A stretch of DNA of 64,000 nt from Blastomyces gilchristii SLH14081 (taxonomy: Eukaryota; Ascomycota; Eurotiomycetes; Onygenales; Ajellomycetaceae). The notes below the pieces were generated by a model. That model did no database searches. It saw only the letters and a list, made by a program, of their open reading frames with translations, and was not told where the DNA came from. The position numbers were made by a program, and so were the translations under genes. The stretch is from positions 1,362,720-1,426,719 of the forward strand of contig NW_003101676.1 in assembly GCF_000003855.2 (NCBI RefSeq), read 5' to 3'. Below are positions 1 to 11,222 of the stretch, one piece after another. Each line of letters starts with the position of its first letter. The first letter of the stretch is position 1.

Positions 1-1871
1 CTCCTGTACATTACGCTCCTCCCCAAAGCCAACCCAACTACCCCTCCGTACCACCGTATGCCCAGCCTCCTTCACATCTACCACCTCCGCAAAATGCGTA
101 CAGCCAGCCGGTCCCGATACAATATCCGTCCCGTCACCCTGCACCGCACCCGGCTGCATATAACCCGCCCGCGCCCATGCACCGGCACGCTCCGTCCCCT
201 AATCATCACCCGCAACCTCATGTAATGCCGCCTCCTATGCGTTGGGGTTTTGAAAATGCCATCCAAAGCAGTCCCTACCCGGCCCCAAATTTGCGGGCCC
301 CTAAGTATGGGGGGTACCCTGATATGCGCGACTCAAAACCTCCCCACCATCCGCCACGTCAGTCTCACGATCGCCATGGATCGCGGCCCTCTCAAGAATA
401 CAATTCATTCCCTTCAACAAACCAGTTCAACCGCGGTGATAAATTTGCGAATCGGGCTAATAAACGCCCATATTCCAATGCTTTTGGTGGACCACAGGCG
501 TCTAGCACGAGGCCAACCGCCCCTCTCCCAGTCCCTAGTTTTGGAAGTTCGCTTCCTTCGAAACCGCCGCCCTCGGTCGACGCTACTAAGAAACACAGGA
601 AGAAGAAGAGAAAGTATAACCAACTTGGTCTCACTCCGCAAACTGAGGAGCATGAATCGAGCGAGGAGGAGGATGACGTTGATGAGGAAACCAAGCTTTC
701 ACAAACTATTACCACTGGCGAGCTTAAATTTAGCTATAAAGGGCAGACCTCTACCTTACAGACACCGACGGATATCGCTACCTGGATCGAGGAACGTAAA
801 AAGAGGTACCCAACCCGAGCAAGGGTCGAGGAGCGTTTAAAGGAAGCTGAAGAGAAGAAGCAGGCTGTAAAGGAAGCTAGAGAAGCTAAGAGGGCCAAAG
901 AAAATGCCCTGAGACAGCAGAAGTATGCCGATCAGGAAGAAGCAAGACGGCTACAGGAAGCTAGGATGAAAAAGGAGAAAGATAAATTGGACAGGAAACT
1001 TTTGAAGGAGGAACAGCAACAGTCACTTGACCCCACAGATGCAGCTGCTAAAGCAAAACTAAAGGCGGAAAAGCTTCGACGGAAGCTCATGAAAGAAGAG
1101 AAGCGTGTTGCTAGGGCGGAGGCACATGCGGAGAAAGCAAGGCTCCGTGCTGAAGCATCTAAGATACAGACAAATGGGACCCTTGAAGGGAAGACAAACG
1201 CTGATACTACATCTAGTTCCGCAGCGGAGCATGTCCCCACTCCTACGGATTCGGATACCTCAAAACCAGCGCTTACTGCAGCAGAAGGCACCCAAGCTGA
1301 TGATCAACTGGCTATTCGGGAGCCCCAACAGGAACCGCCAGCTTCAAAGCTTGAACATATTTGCCCCATAGACGAATCCCAAGCTCCGATTACTGAACAT
1401 GTAGCAAACAACGTCGAACCAAAAGCCCCTGAAACCACAGGTACCATTGAACACACCCCACAAGTAAATGGACATACCTCCCCGCCAGGCGTAACTAGCA
1501 ATAACCTATCCAGCGACTTGGAAGTTAGCGACAGCCTATCGTCACCCTCAGAGGACGATTCCGATCTCGACGATGAAACCACATCCAGCGGCTCAGATTC
1601 GTCCTCGGGAGACGATGACGACTCCACCTCCTCAGAACCAGAGCAAGCAACAATCCGACGAGAGCAACCCGACCGGGTCCTGCCTCCGGCCCGGCAGCAA
1701 AAATCACTTTGTCGTCAGTTTGCCAAAACAGGCCAATGTCGACGAGGTAACAGGTGTAAATTCCTCCACGAGGCTTCTGATAAGACTAAAGCTGCGGCGA
1801 GGCTATCCGCTTCCACTCAGGATAAGAAGGGGAAGAAATCGTTGTTTCAGGCTGTGGGTTTTACCCCTTAA
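1..1871 (+). CDS. NUFIP1-like CCCH zinc-finger protein, 5' end outside window
   Basis: The reading frame is open from the first base, so the gene starts upstream of the window; the in-frame ATG at 177 is probably internal. In order, the visible part has a Pro/Gln/Tyr/His-rich segment, a basic KKHRKKKRK stretch, then a NUFIP1-like core (about 740-870) containing the words KFSYKGQ and WIEERKKRYPT. A long charged Lys/Glu/Ala helix follows, then a Ser/Asp/Glu-rich acidic segment. The C-terminus carries a zinc finger at 1710-1769 with spacing C-x8-C-x5-C-x3-H. NUFIP1 and yeast Rsa1 assist assembly of box C/D snoRNPs in the nucleus, and that role is inferred here from the core motif. The CCCH finger suggests RNA binding. 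The stop is TAA at 1869-1871. Confidence 0.85.
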   Translation, partial: PVHYAPPQSQPNYPSVPPYAQPPSHLPPPQNAYSQPVPIQYPSRHPAPHPAAYNPPAPMHRHAPSPNHHPQPHVMPPPMRWGFENAIQSSPYPAPNLRAPKYGGYPDMRDSKPPHHPPRQSHDRHGSRPSQEYNSFPSTNQFNRGDKFANRANKRPYSNAFGGPQASSTRPTAPLPVPSFGSSLPSKPPPSVDATKKHRKKKRKYNQLGLTPQTEEHESSEEEDDVDEETKLSQTITTGELKFSYKGQTSTLQTPTDIATWIEERKKRYPTRARVEERLKEAEEKKQAVKEAREAKRAKENALRQQKYADQEEARRLQEARMKKEKDKLDRKLLKEEQQQSLDPTDAAAKAKLKAEKLRRKLMKEEKRVARAEAHAEKARLRAEASKIQTNGTLEGKTNADTTSSSAAEHVPTPTDSDTSKPALTAAEGTQADDQLAIREPQQEPPASKLEHICPIDESQAPITEHVANNVEPKAPETTGTIEHTPQVNGHTSPPGVTSNNLSSDLEVSDSLSSPSEDDSDLDDETTSSGSDSSSGDDDDSTSSEPEQATIRREQPDRVLPPARQQKSLCRQFAKTGQCRRGNRCKFLHEASDKTKAAARLSASTQDKKGKKSLFQAVGFTP

Positions 1872-4800
1872 TTTTTTTTCGTACATATATACATATTTCC
1901 CCTTTTTTCACCGATTTTTTCCCAATCTATTCTGGAAGGTCAATGCATTTTTATTTATTTATTTATTTTACTGACAAAATCTATAGCTCGTGAGTCGTGA
2001 GAAGGAGGAGGAGGATCGGAGAGTAATGCAGGCAATATCTTGGTTGGGCCAGCGTGGTGTTTTAGATGAACCTGCAACCGATGCAGCACAGGAAGTTCAT
2101 GAGGAGCCGCCACCAGCTACTTAAATCCTTTCTTTCCACAGTCAAGACCTAGGCGGGGGGAAATAGCCGTTGTGACCATAAGCAGTTCTCGCAATGGAAA
2201 TTGGACGCTTAAGACGTATCATCCTAAATCAGGGAGCAAAGGTGAAGGCGGGAAAGAGCCATTGGTTATTCTTAAATTTTTCTTTATTTTTAATATACTA
2301 TAGAACTTTCTTATATCCTAGAGAAAAAAAAAATTCTTTTTTTTTCTACTGTTATTTTTTACGCTACTAAGTCTCTTAAATGCTTGAGGCACAGCGATCT
2401 GCAACTCTACTCTAGTTAAGTTGCTGCTACTTTTTTTGGCTCCGGGGGTAGCTTATGGGGAATTACTGGTATTTCGGTTTATCTAGTTCAAGGTATTAAC
2501 AGAGTAACTTACCTACCTCCTAATGCGTGCTTAGATTGAACTCTTCAGAAAGTGGTGCGGCTCTGCAGATGACTAGAGCGCAATGGGACTGGTCTTGGCG
2601 CTGGTTAACCCTAATTCAACGACCAAGGTAAAATTATTTAATGTACTACTGTACGTACGTGTACAGTTACGGCTTCGCCCGTTTCGTGCTCCCCAGCAGC
2701 AGCAGCAGCAGATCAAATTTTACTGCTAGCATAGATGTTTTTATGTCTATCTAATGGCTTAGCCGCTTAGCCAAGGGCATTATGGAGAATATAAGTTCTC
2801 TACTGAGCGGTCCTCCCGCTGAGATTTTTGTAAAGTATCACTGGCTTGATCGGCAAAGCCAAATGGGACTTGCCTCGATGAAGGAGGAAGAACCTTGTGA
2901 GGTAAACTCCGTAAATGAAATGATATTGGTTCCGTAGATAAGTCCGCGTTAACACGGCCGCTTGATAACCCACATCGTTTATTTTGTCACTATCAGCCAT
3001 ATACACTAGAACATACAGCCCCATCAAGTAAGGAGGCTTGTATGTACAGAGGCTCCTGCAACGTTTTGACTTGCGCTAAGAATTTAAACTGAAATGCTGA
3101 TACCGGCATTAAGTATTGCCATTCCATCTCTTAATTAAAGGATAGGGAGTCCCAGGGGCCGTTATAGAGACCGATGCCCTAGCTTGCCCACTAGCTCACT
3201 GTCTAAATCCCAGGTAGTGTGGCCTGGAATCGAAATCATATTTCAGGATAAATTATTAGTTACTAGTGTGAGACAAAACTTTTCGCAGGGGGCATCTGTA
3301 GAGGTGTGAGGCGATCAGTATCCCCAAGCCACTATTAGGAAGCTAGAATGAGAAAATGTGGCGGTTAAAGGAGGTTGCCTAACGTGATTGTGCCTAAAAG
3401 GGAAACTTGTTTACCAATTCGATCCCAGGTCCTTCCAGTTGCACAATCCAAGCCCATTCGATAATGCGACGGGGCTAAGCAGAACTGCAGCCATGGAGAG
3501 GGCTGTCAGGGGTTGCATAGATCCCCGGACCACTGCTGACCCGCCCCAGTGGTTCCGTGGCTTGGATGTAAATTGCCACAATACTCCGTACAGAGGAGCA
3601 ACAGGAAATCGCTAATATCGCGGCAGGGAAAGTTGGTGACGATTAGGTTGGTTGGTTCCAATTATTTGCGGCTAACCGGGCCCTAGATGATTTGTAAGCT
3701 AATTACTATTTTATCCTTTCTCTTGGAGGATAATGTTGTTGTGTTGTGTTGTAATCTAACTACGCGAGTTACACTAAATGGATAGGTTGGGGTGGCACGT
3801 GACTAGGGTAGGTGTAGTAATCACCAACACTTTCTTCAAAATGCAATAACAGCCAACGCGATGGCTTCTACGGAGTACATATATTTTAATAATAGAGAAT
3901 AAGATCACTAGGAAGCTTCATGAAGAGTAGTTTATAAAGGAGGAGTCATATCTGCATCTAATATCTGTAAAATGATAATTATTAATCAATGGATTAATAT
4001 TGAGGAGGCATTGGAGAAGTTGTGACCAAGATGAAAGAAGATTATGAAGAAACTTAAATAATATTGTAGAGATAGAAGCATTTATGTTAATACTATCAAA
4101 TTTACAAGGAATTTATTATAGAAAAACCAACTTTTCCATGCAAAAAGTGACATCACATGCACCTCATCAAAAATATTTGAATGCTCATCTCTGCTCTCCA
4201 GCTCATACAGCTCAGCTCAATCTTCAAATCTTCATTCTTTTTTTCAATCTGCTCTTTTCATACATTCTCTACAGTATTTACATTCCTTATACTCTTCTCT
4301 ATGTTCATTTTTGATCTCTGTGTTCATGGCATGCGCTGCTAAATGCCCTGTAACATGATCTCATGTGATGTCATGTGCACCCCTTTGGATCGGATTGAAC
4401 AGCCGGCTCTGCGGCCTGTACGGCTCTGATTAATCTGATAATGGTGATAGGGGTGATACAGGGTGGAAGAGGGTGGTAGGGGGAGAGGGTGGTAGGGGCG
4501 GTAGAGGAGGTGGTGGTGGTAGAGGGAGTAGAGAGTGGAAGGGGTGGAAGTGGTAGAGGGGGCTGCGCAAGCAGCAAAGCGAGCGTAAGCGAGCGTTTGA
4601 TGCTTGTAGTTGATTTAGAATATATAATCAGTATGTATCTATCATATATAGCTTCATTGAGTGCTAGGGTCCAACCAGAGGTTGCAGGTGAGCGGTAACT
4701 AGCTTACAAATCATCTAGGGCCCGATTGACGCCAGGAACTAGCCGCATCGCTCCCGCTACAACTATGTTGACCAAAGTCAATTCTTGGAATAACCTCATG

Positions 4801-5797
4801 GCAGCCTATGTAAACGGAACAGCTACCCAATTAATGGAAAAGCCCGAAGATCATTCTCCACCAATCAACGCTGGGAAACAGTAAGCAAAGCATCAGCGAA
4901 CTTGAGTGGTTGGCTCTTGAAGACACCCCAAGCTCTAACACATCTCGGAAGGCAAGACAGTAAAAAAAGAACACATCACATCATATGTCCATTTATAATA
5001 TTAGTTTCCATTTAGAACGTGGAGTCATCCGTACTCGGAGCTAGCCAGAAATAAGCGTCTGAAACATCGTTTCTCCAAGGCTCGAGTGAAGGAAGAGATG
5101 CGAATAGTATAAAGCCTTATTTCGGCTTTCACCACCTCGTACATCCTGAAGGGCGGATAAATAAAAACAAAACATAATCATTCTTTCTACAGGCTAGGAT
5201 GAAAACGCCCTTTTTTGTCCTTTCGTTTGTTTCCTTTCCTTGTTTAATAATCACAGATTGTAAGGTGTTTACTTGGACTATTGCTTTCAGTGACCACGTG
5301 ATTTACGATGCCCTAACTAATATTATTTTCGCCGGCTGTAGCCTATTGTCATTTAACTGCTTCAATAAAACTATGTCACAGATCATTGCATATTAATACA
5401 GTTAGATGTCTCAACATATGAATCACTGTCAAAATATCTCTTGTGTGATTTGACTAATCTATCTCTGTGACAAGCATAGAACATTGAATTTTGAGTAGAA
5501 TATTTAAATAGAGAGTGCTAAGCAAAGCAGATTCATTTCATTGTTATTATTATTATTGATATTTCAAGTGAGAATTCTATTTGAAACTGAAAAAATGATT
5601 TGCAAGTTGATCAGAATAGCATCAGAAAAGAAATAAGAAAAGCAGCTCAGACAGCATTCTAAGTCTTACTCTAATAATCTCACATGAATTTGACTGTTAT
5701 GTTGTCATCATTGTGATTGTGATTATTAAGTGATTGTTATAGATATTGTTGTTCTGTTTGAAATCTGAGAATTCTCTCAAAGTTGTATGAAAGCTGT
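1872..5797. other. Gene-poor stretch, no supported gene
   Basis: I see no ORF with a recognisable domain or coherent splice structure in these 3.9 kb. Composition shifts from mixed (1900-3800) to AT-rich (3880-4330 and 5400-5800). A short CAG repeat lies near 2697. A purine-rich, G-rich tract lies at 4455-4565. TACTCCGTA occurs at 3582-3590 and inverted at 3869-3877. The short ORFs here look like chance. Confidence 0.6.
4455..4565 (+). repeat. G-rich purine tract
   Basis: The plus strand is almost entirely G/A/T here, with many GGG and GGTGG runs separated by short spacers, for example GGGTGGTAGGGG repeated with variation. It is a low-complexity tract with G-quadruplex potential on the plus strand. 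It lies in gene-free DNA, so a coding role is unlikely. Confidence 0.6.
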
Positions 5798-6349
5798 CTA
5801 AATTCTTGCCAATTCAAGATTAGTTAATTTTCTAGAGATAATGGAAAAGTAGACAAAGAATATAATAATAATAAAAGAAGAAATGCTAACTTGATGAACT
5901 TACCTCTTCTCATTCCATTCCTTGTTTAACTCCTCCACTATCTTCTTTAACCTCACCTCTCTCTCACTTATCTTCCCTACTTCCTTCCTTAACTCCTCCA
6001 CTTCCTTCATTAACTCCTTTGATTTCTTGTCTGACTTCTCCGATATCCTCTTCAACGCTAGCACCTCTTCCAATTCATTCAAATTCTTCTTGAGATTCTC
6101 CAGCACTTCCTCGCTGAAGATGGAATGCCTGGCACAGGGACCAGAAAAGAAAGCGTAATACCGTTGCAAATCCGATACGTCACTGTCGACGGCCAGGTTA
6201 AATTGGGCAATGCCTTCCCTTAAGAAGTCATAAATCAAATCGCCCCAATAATGATAATCTCTGTGCCGCCAACTCTCCCTGTCCGCCTGCTCGATTTCGA
6301 AAAAGACGTCACGACGTGTCTGTAACCTGTCTCTAGCGTCCATGTTCAT
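5798..6349 (-). CDS. Small helical/coiled-coil protein, lineage-type, unknown function
   Basis: The start is ATG at 6349-6347, with a second in-frame Met two codons on. Exon 1 (6349-5904) encodes about 148 residues. An N-terminal domain is rich in aromatic and acidic residues (WRHRDYHYWGDLIYDFL, then GIAQF). A long Lys/Glu coiled coil fills the last 65 residues (heptad-like KELMKEVEELRKEV). A GTAAGT donor follows at 5903. Splicing to the acceptor at 5832 adds eleven residues and ends with TAG at 5798 (159 aa). Without splicing, the frame stops at 5900 (149 aa). No known family is recognised. It resembles the neighbour at 7097-8021 in size, strand, an IA[QR]F motif, a following [FI][ST]E[EG] helix and a charged C-terminus. 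No function is claimed. Confidence 0.55.
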
Positions 6350-7096
6350 ATTGAAATCGAAGGAGGCAAAGTCTTCCGAAGCTTGACGGCGGAGGCAGTA
6401 GTAAGGATTATGATAATGAGTAATAATAGGAGGCGAAGGGGGGTTTTTTCGGGCTATTTCTTGATCTCCGTTTAAAACTTTCAGACGTTCGATAACTGGT
6501 AGGACTGATTGTTTTGGGAGGAGGAAGAAATGTATTTATATCCAATCCAGCCTTCCTCATCATTCTCACCCGGGTCATTACTTATTTTATGTGGCTCGGA
6601 TGTATTCTGGTAACATATATTATATTCCTCCCTCTTGAACGGGTATACCCTTTACTACAGTGCTGTATTTCTTTCTGTGTTAACTACCTGCTCTCAAACT
6701 TTTCTTCATTTTTTCATTCAGTGTGAGTGAAAGCTACAGAAAGCTCACAAACCCAGTTCAAAACTGAATGCCTAGTCATGTCAACATCATATTGTCACAT
6801 CTGAAATACATACATATCTTCTCTCAATGTCTTTAAACACACAATATTCAACACACACAGCTATATTAAAGATAAGAATTATAGAACAGTTACTCTCTAG
6901 TATGATCAACTGAAGAACACTTCTACTTTTTTTAAGTATAGTCAGTATTATATTGTGTGAAGAAAACAGTCTATGAATGTATGTGTATTTTAGATGAGAT
7001 TGATATAGATAGAGTTCTAGGTTCTAGCCATGACCTGGGTTAAATTTCTAACCACGTTCAACCAAGATGTCCAGTCAGGCTAAGCAGAAGAGCAGT

Positions 7097-7707
7097 TCAT
7101 GGCTTGAGTCGTTTTGTTGATCTGGTGTCATCGTCCAGTGCAAATTCCTCTCGTTCACGTTCTCTCTGTTCCAGCTCTTCCCTGCGATCCTTCTTATATT
7201 CCATAAATTCCTCCCTAAGGCCTGTTCGATTTTCCTGATATTGTCCACACAGTTTCCTTATTGAATAGTTAGCAATCAATTATTCTTATTTCATCATTGC
7301 AAAAGACCAGTGACCTGGGATTTTTTCTTTTCTTTTCTTTTTTTCTTTCTTTTCTTTTCTTTTTTTCTTTCTTTTCTTTTCTTTTTTTCTTTCTTTTCTT
7401 TTTTCTTTTTTCCTTTTTTTTTTTTAGGTGAATAAATTATCCGAAGAAGAAGCGGGAGAAGAAGAAGAGTACAAATAGTGACATACTCGCGAAGATTTAC
7501 ATCTGTCTGCAAAGATTCCAAGACTGTAGGAGTGATGTTTGTATCTCGCTGCCCCGTCTGGAGGCCCGTCAAGGTCGACAGCTTGACAGCGGCTTCAGCG
7601 GCGATTATCTGAAGCTGTTGAACTACCAAAATATTATCAAAAAGAAGTCCTCTTTTCTCATCTCACTCTCCCCCCTTTCTTTTTCTTTTCCTTTTTTTTT
7701 CTTTCTT

Positions 7708-7749
<42 letters not shown>

Positions 7750-8021
7750 CTAATTTTTTAATACTCACTAAGCTCTTTTACCACTTCAAATTCCCCTTCG
7801 GTTATTTTTAACCCCTTTTTATCGATAAAACTCGTATAGTCGATCAGTAGATTCCATTTTTCAGTTAGAATGTCTTCCACATTTTCGAACCTCGCAATGT
7901 CCTCTTCCACGCTCTCTTTAAGCCATAAAGAATAAGGACGGAGTTCCTGGGCTGACAAATCGCGTGTCTTAATTCTCAAAAAGTTCCCATAGGTTTTAGG
8001 CAGGGTCGGATCGAAGACCAT
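7097..8021 (-). CDS. Three-exon small helical protein with charged C-terminus, unknown function
   Basis: The start is ATG at 8021-8019. Proposed exons are 8021-7769, 7622-7487 and 7256-7097, giving 182 aa. Both donors are canonical (GTGAGT and GTATGT), intron 2 has a CTAAC-type branch site just before its acceptor, and all three exons join in frame. Exon 1 starts MVFDPTLPKTYGNF and has DIARF followed later by ITEGEFEVVKEL. Exon 2 is an Ala/Leu-rich helix. Exon 3 is highly charged (EELEQREREREEF) and ends with a basic KRLKP tail. Both introns contain long simple-sequence tracts: poly-T at 7710-7749 and a TTTTC-rich tract at 7321-7430. I recognise no family. It looks related to the gene at 5798-6349. 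Confidence 0.6.
7710..7749. repeat. Poly-T tract inside intron 1 of the 7097-8021 gene
   Basis: An uninterrupted run of about 40 T on the plus strand, poly-A in the sense of the gene, lies just inside the donor of intron 1. A separate T/C tract with TTTTC units fills most of intron 2 (7321-7430). Such runs are prone to slippage and length error. Confidence 0.85.
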
Positions 8022-9126
8022 ATTTCACTCGGAAGGGAGAAAGTAGAAATGATAGACAGGGATAAGTATAGTCCAGCGGTGGGGCCAAATTCAATCGTAT
8101 AGGAAGAAGATGAATTCGAAATGGTTAATATCAAATAGCACTTGAGTGATTTTCTTTGTGTCTGTTTAAATATCTTTTTTTTTTCTTTGTTTCTTTCTTT
8201 CTTTTTTTCTTTTTTTCATTCTTTCTTCCACCCCCCCTCCCCCGAAGCGGTGGTTGGTATGTGAGTGAGTGAACAGCTGAGGCACAAGGGATTCTGATAG
8301 TCGACACGACATTTAGATCCATATCCATCCAAGTCTGCATGGCTCGGATGTTACATGTACATACATTTATTACATGTACATACATATCCTATGGAAGGAA
8401 GATGTTCCCCCGCCACAAGCGGAATCAACCGTCCGCAAAGATGGAATCTGATAGGGAAATACCCGGTTGAGGGAGCGCCTTTGTTCATACATATATACAT
8501 ACTATGTATATATAGTCGTCTCTATCGAGGCTACAATTTTTATTTTATTTTTCCTCTTCCCGGACAAAACGCGAATGCTTGTTGATGAATGAATGCAAGT
8601 CCGTCTCCAGTCTCCTCCTGCTGGCTCTGTTCCTTTCCCCCGCCGATTGTTCTGTTCATCCATCCGTTTGAAGTCTGGATACGATACGATGCCACACCAC
8701 ACCACACTTGCTTCTACGATGTCCTACTACGTACGTAGTTACTTCTTTCACCTGCCAAAGTTTCCGTTAGTATCCTGAAAGACTCGACTGGCTTGGTCTC
8801 CTCTCCAAGGTTAAACCATCCATATCATATGCCACATGCAACCCTCCATTGTTGCTTCATGATCTTCATGCGCCTGCCACACAATTATTAACTTAACCCC
8901 CCCAATACCATACCACCGTGCAGCAGTCAAACGGCTCTTACAAGATATGGCCAGATTTCTCCCCCTTGCTTCCTCGGGATTTTATATTATACATTCCAAT
9001 AAATAGCTCTAGAAAGATGCAGGGAAGAAAAAAAAACAAGTTACCTTGATTTTTTTTTATCAAACTCTCCAATTAAGTTACCCCTTTTTCCATATCTTTC
9101 GTGCAACCAAAAAAAAAAATATATAG

Positions 9127-9135
<9 letters not shown>

Positions 9136-9173
<38 letters not shown>
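9136..9173. repeat. Poly-A tract
   Basis: An uninterrupted run of 38 A in gene-free DNA. It could be the tail of a decayed retroelement, but no element body is recognisable beside it. Confidence 0.85.
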
Positions 9174-9175
<2 letters not shown>

Positions 9176-10284
9176 CGCCGCCCAGAATCCACGAAACCCA
9201 ATTTAAGGTTGAAGTCGACCCGGGATGGGCCGAGAGGGGGTAACAGAACTAGTTACTCCTGCTGGGTAGCGTAGTTAGCCACCCGAGATTTACATAAACC
9301 ATTCAGACTTCGACGAGCGATCAACTGAACATTGAGAAATAATAAATAATAGATTATTAATAATCCAAGTAACTACTGGATATCCCACGAGGGGGGGTAC
9401 TTTCTGTACGCTATTATTTATATATATACTCCGTACTGGGGATCTGAAGCGAAAGAAAGCCAGGGCAAATCGGTCGAAGCTTGTGTAGCGACGATCAGCC
9501 TTGATTGAAGCCACAACCACCATTTGCTATATCAGGTTTACTGGAATCGGTGCAAGAACCGCCCCGTGAAAACAATGGTTCTGGCACTCTGACAACTGCT
9601 GACAACTGCTGACACTGCTGATCCATTGATCTGTTGATCCATGTTCCATGTTCCATGATCCAATGATCCGAGATCCATTCCGAGATTCGTGATCAGTTGA
9701 GTTTGATCAGGTTAGGTTGCAATTATTATTAAAGTTAATGATAATCAATCATCATCATCATTTCATCATCATCATTTTGTCCAAGGAATCAATCAATGGA
9801 TCCAAAAGACCCAAGATTCCACGCTGCGGACAGCATTGAATGCTCTCTCCTGATTCGCCAATGCTGTCAGCCAAGGTCGCATCGTTGGAACCAACCGCAA
9901 GCCCCAAGACCACGCTAATACTCATCGAGCCTAGCTTTAGACACAAGCTCAGAGAGTAAAATGACTGGTTGGGGGCAGTTTAAACAAGTCGTAGTTGGGT
10001 TGGGGGGACACAGATAGCATAACATAACACTCATTGGTTGTTATTAGGGGGGGGGGGGGGGAGGGGGGGAAAGAAAATCCGCTTACAACATGCTCTCAAA
10101 ACTAACGACTCTCACTGATATTCTAGACCTCAATGCACAATCACTACCACCAGGGAGACCAGCCTCGTGTCTTTTTCGCGTCCCATTAAACACAAAAATA
10201 GATCCGTAGGCAATATCACCAAGTCTGAAATTCCATTGATTCAGAACAAACACACATATCACTACACCTACGCCACAGAACCGT

Positions 10285-10384
10285 NNNNNNNNNNNNNNNN
10301 NNNNNNNNNNNNNNNNNNNNNNNNNNNNNNNNNNNNNNNNNNNNNNNNNNNNNNNNNNNNNNNNNNNNNNNNNNNNNNNNNNNN
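10285..10384. other. Assembly gap of 100 N
   Basis: Exactly 100 consecutive N, a conventional placeholder for a scaffold join of unknown size. Sequence and true distance across this point are unknown, and a gene could be hidden or interrupted here. Confidence 0.99.
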
Positions 10385-10960
10385 TTACCCTTGCTTTGGT
10401 CGCCTCCTGCTCGCGATCTCGACTGCGATGAGGACTGTTACTCAGGATATCCTTTGTAAACAATGTCACATCTCGCTGGACTATTTACGGTTCCAGCTTT
10501 CGTGACTCTCCTCAATTCACCATTGCCATACTAGAGGAGTACAGACCATGAGGTCTTTCCCCATAATCGCGGCGCTGACAGAATCTGAGATCCCCCTCGT
10601 CATCTGCGCTGCCACGGCTAGTGTGACCGACGGTCGCAATGAAGGCGACGATGATCATGGATGAGTTGAAGCCGTCGACGGCATTCGGTTCGGGAAGGGC
10701 ATTTAAACTGCAAGCACGCTATCTGCAACTTTGGGCGAAGAAAGCGCCTGTCAACACTTGCCTTCTCGTCCTGTTCCTTCTTCGCCTCCTTCCCCCCCCC
10801 CTTGTTTGTCAGTCAAGTCTCTCTCCTTTTTCTCTCATTTGTCGTCTCTCTTCTCTCTCTTCTCTCTCTCTCCCTCTCTTTTGTTCTTTTTTTTCTTGTT
10901 TCTCTCTCCCCCCCTTCTCTGTTCTCTCTCCTCCTTTCTCTCTCCTCCTCTCCCTTTCTT

Positions 10961-10990
10961 TCCTCCTCCTCCTCCTCCTCCTCCTCCTCC
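10961..10990. repeat. TCC microsatellite
   Basis: Ten TCC units at the end of a longer C/T-rich tract (10800-10990) upstream of the wall-protein gene. Pyrimidine-rich tracts are common in fungal promoters, so it may belong to that promoter. Confidence 0.75.
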
Positions 10991-11222
10991 CCCACGGCGA
11001 TCGCTTCACCACCAGCCCTTAACTTTTCTTGACACTCTTTAAACACAAAAGGTCTTAGATTCGTGTAATCTATCTCCTTTTTTATTTATTTATTTTATAT
11101 ATATATATATATTTTTTTACAACCCTATTTATTATTTATTTCTTTTACGGATTCGGTACGTACTGTACTGTCCTCCTATCGGGTCAACTCTTTCGAATCC
11201 CCACCAACTTCCGTCAGTCACC

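Larger units (their letters stand above)
8022..11222. other. Gene-poor stretch containing a scaffold gap and simple repeats
   Basis: No supported gene is seen. It contains a poly-A run at 9136-9173, short direct repeats around 9590-9660 (CTGACAACTG and GATCCATGTTCCAT units), a G run at 10047-10069 and the N gap at 10285-10384. A CT-rich tract at 10800-10990 ends in a TCC microsatellite at 10961-10990. TACTCCGTA occurs at 9427-9435. The last few hundred bases are the pyrimidine-rich upstream region of the wall-protein gene at 11223. Confidence 0.6.

Noticed and set aside
3400..3440. TTCGATCCC-like sequence resembling a tRNA T-loop
   Set aside because: No acceptor, D or anticodon stems can be paired around it. 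I found no convincing tRNA anywhere in the window.
9136..9173. Poly-A run considered as a retroelement tail
   Set aside because: No reverse-transcriptase sequence or target-site duplication is visible beside it.
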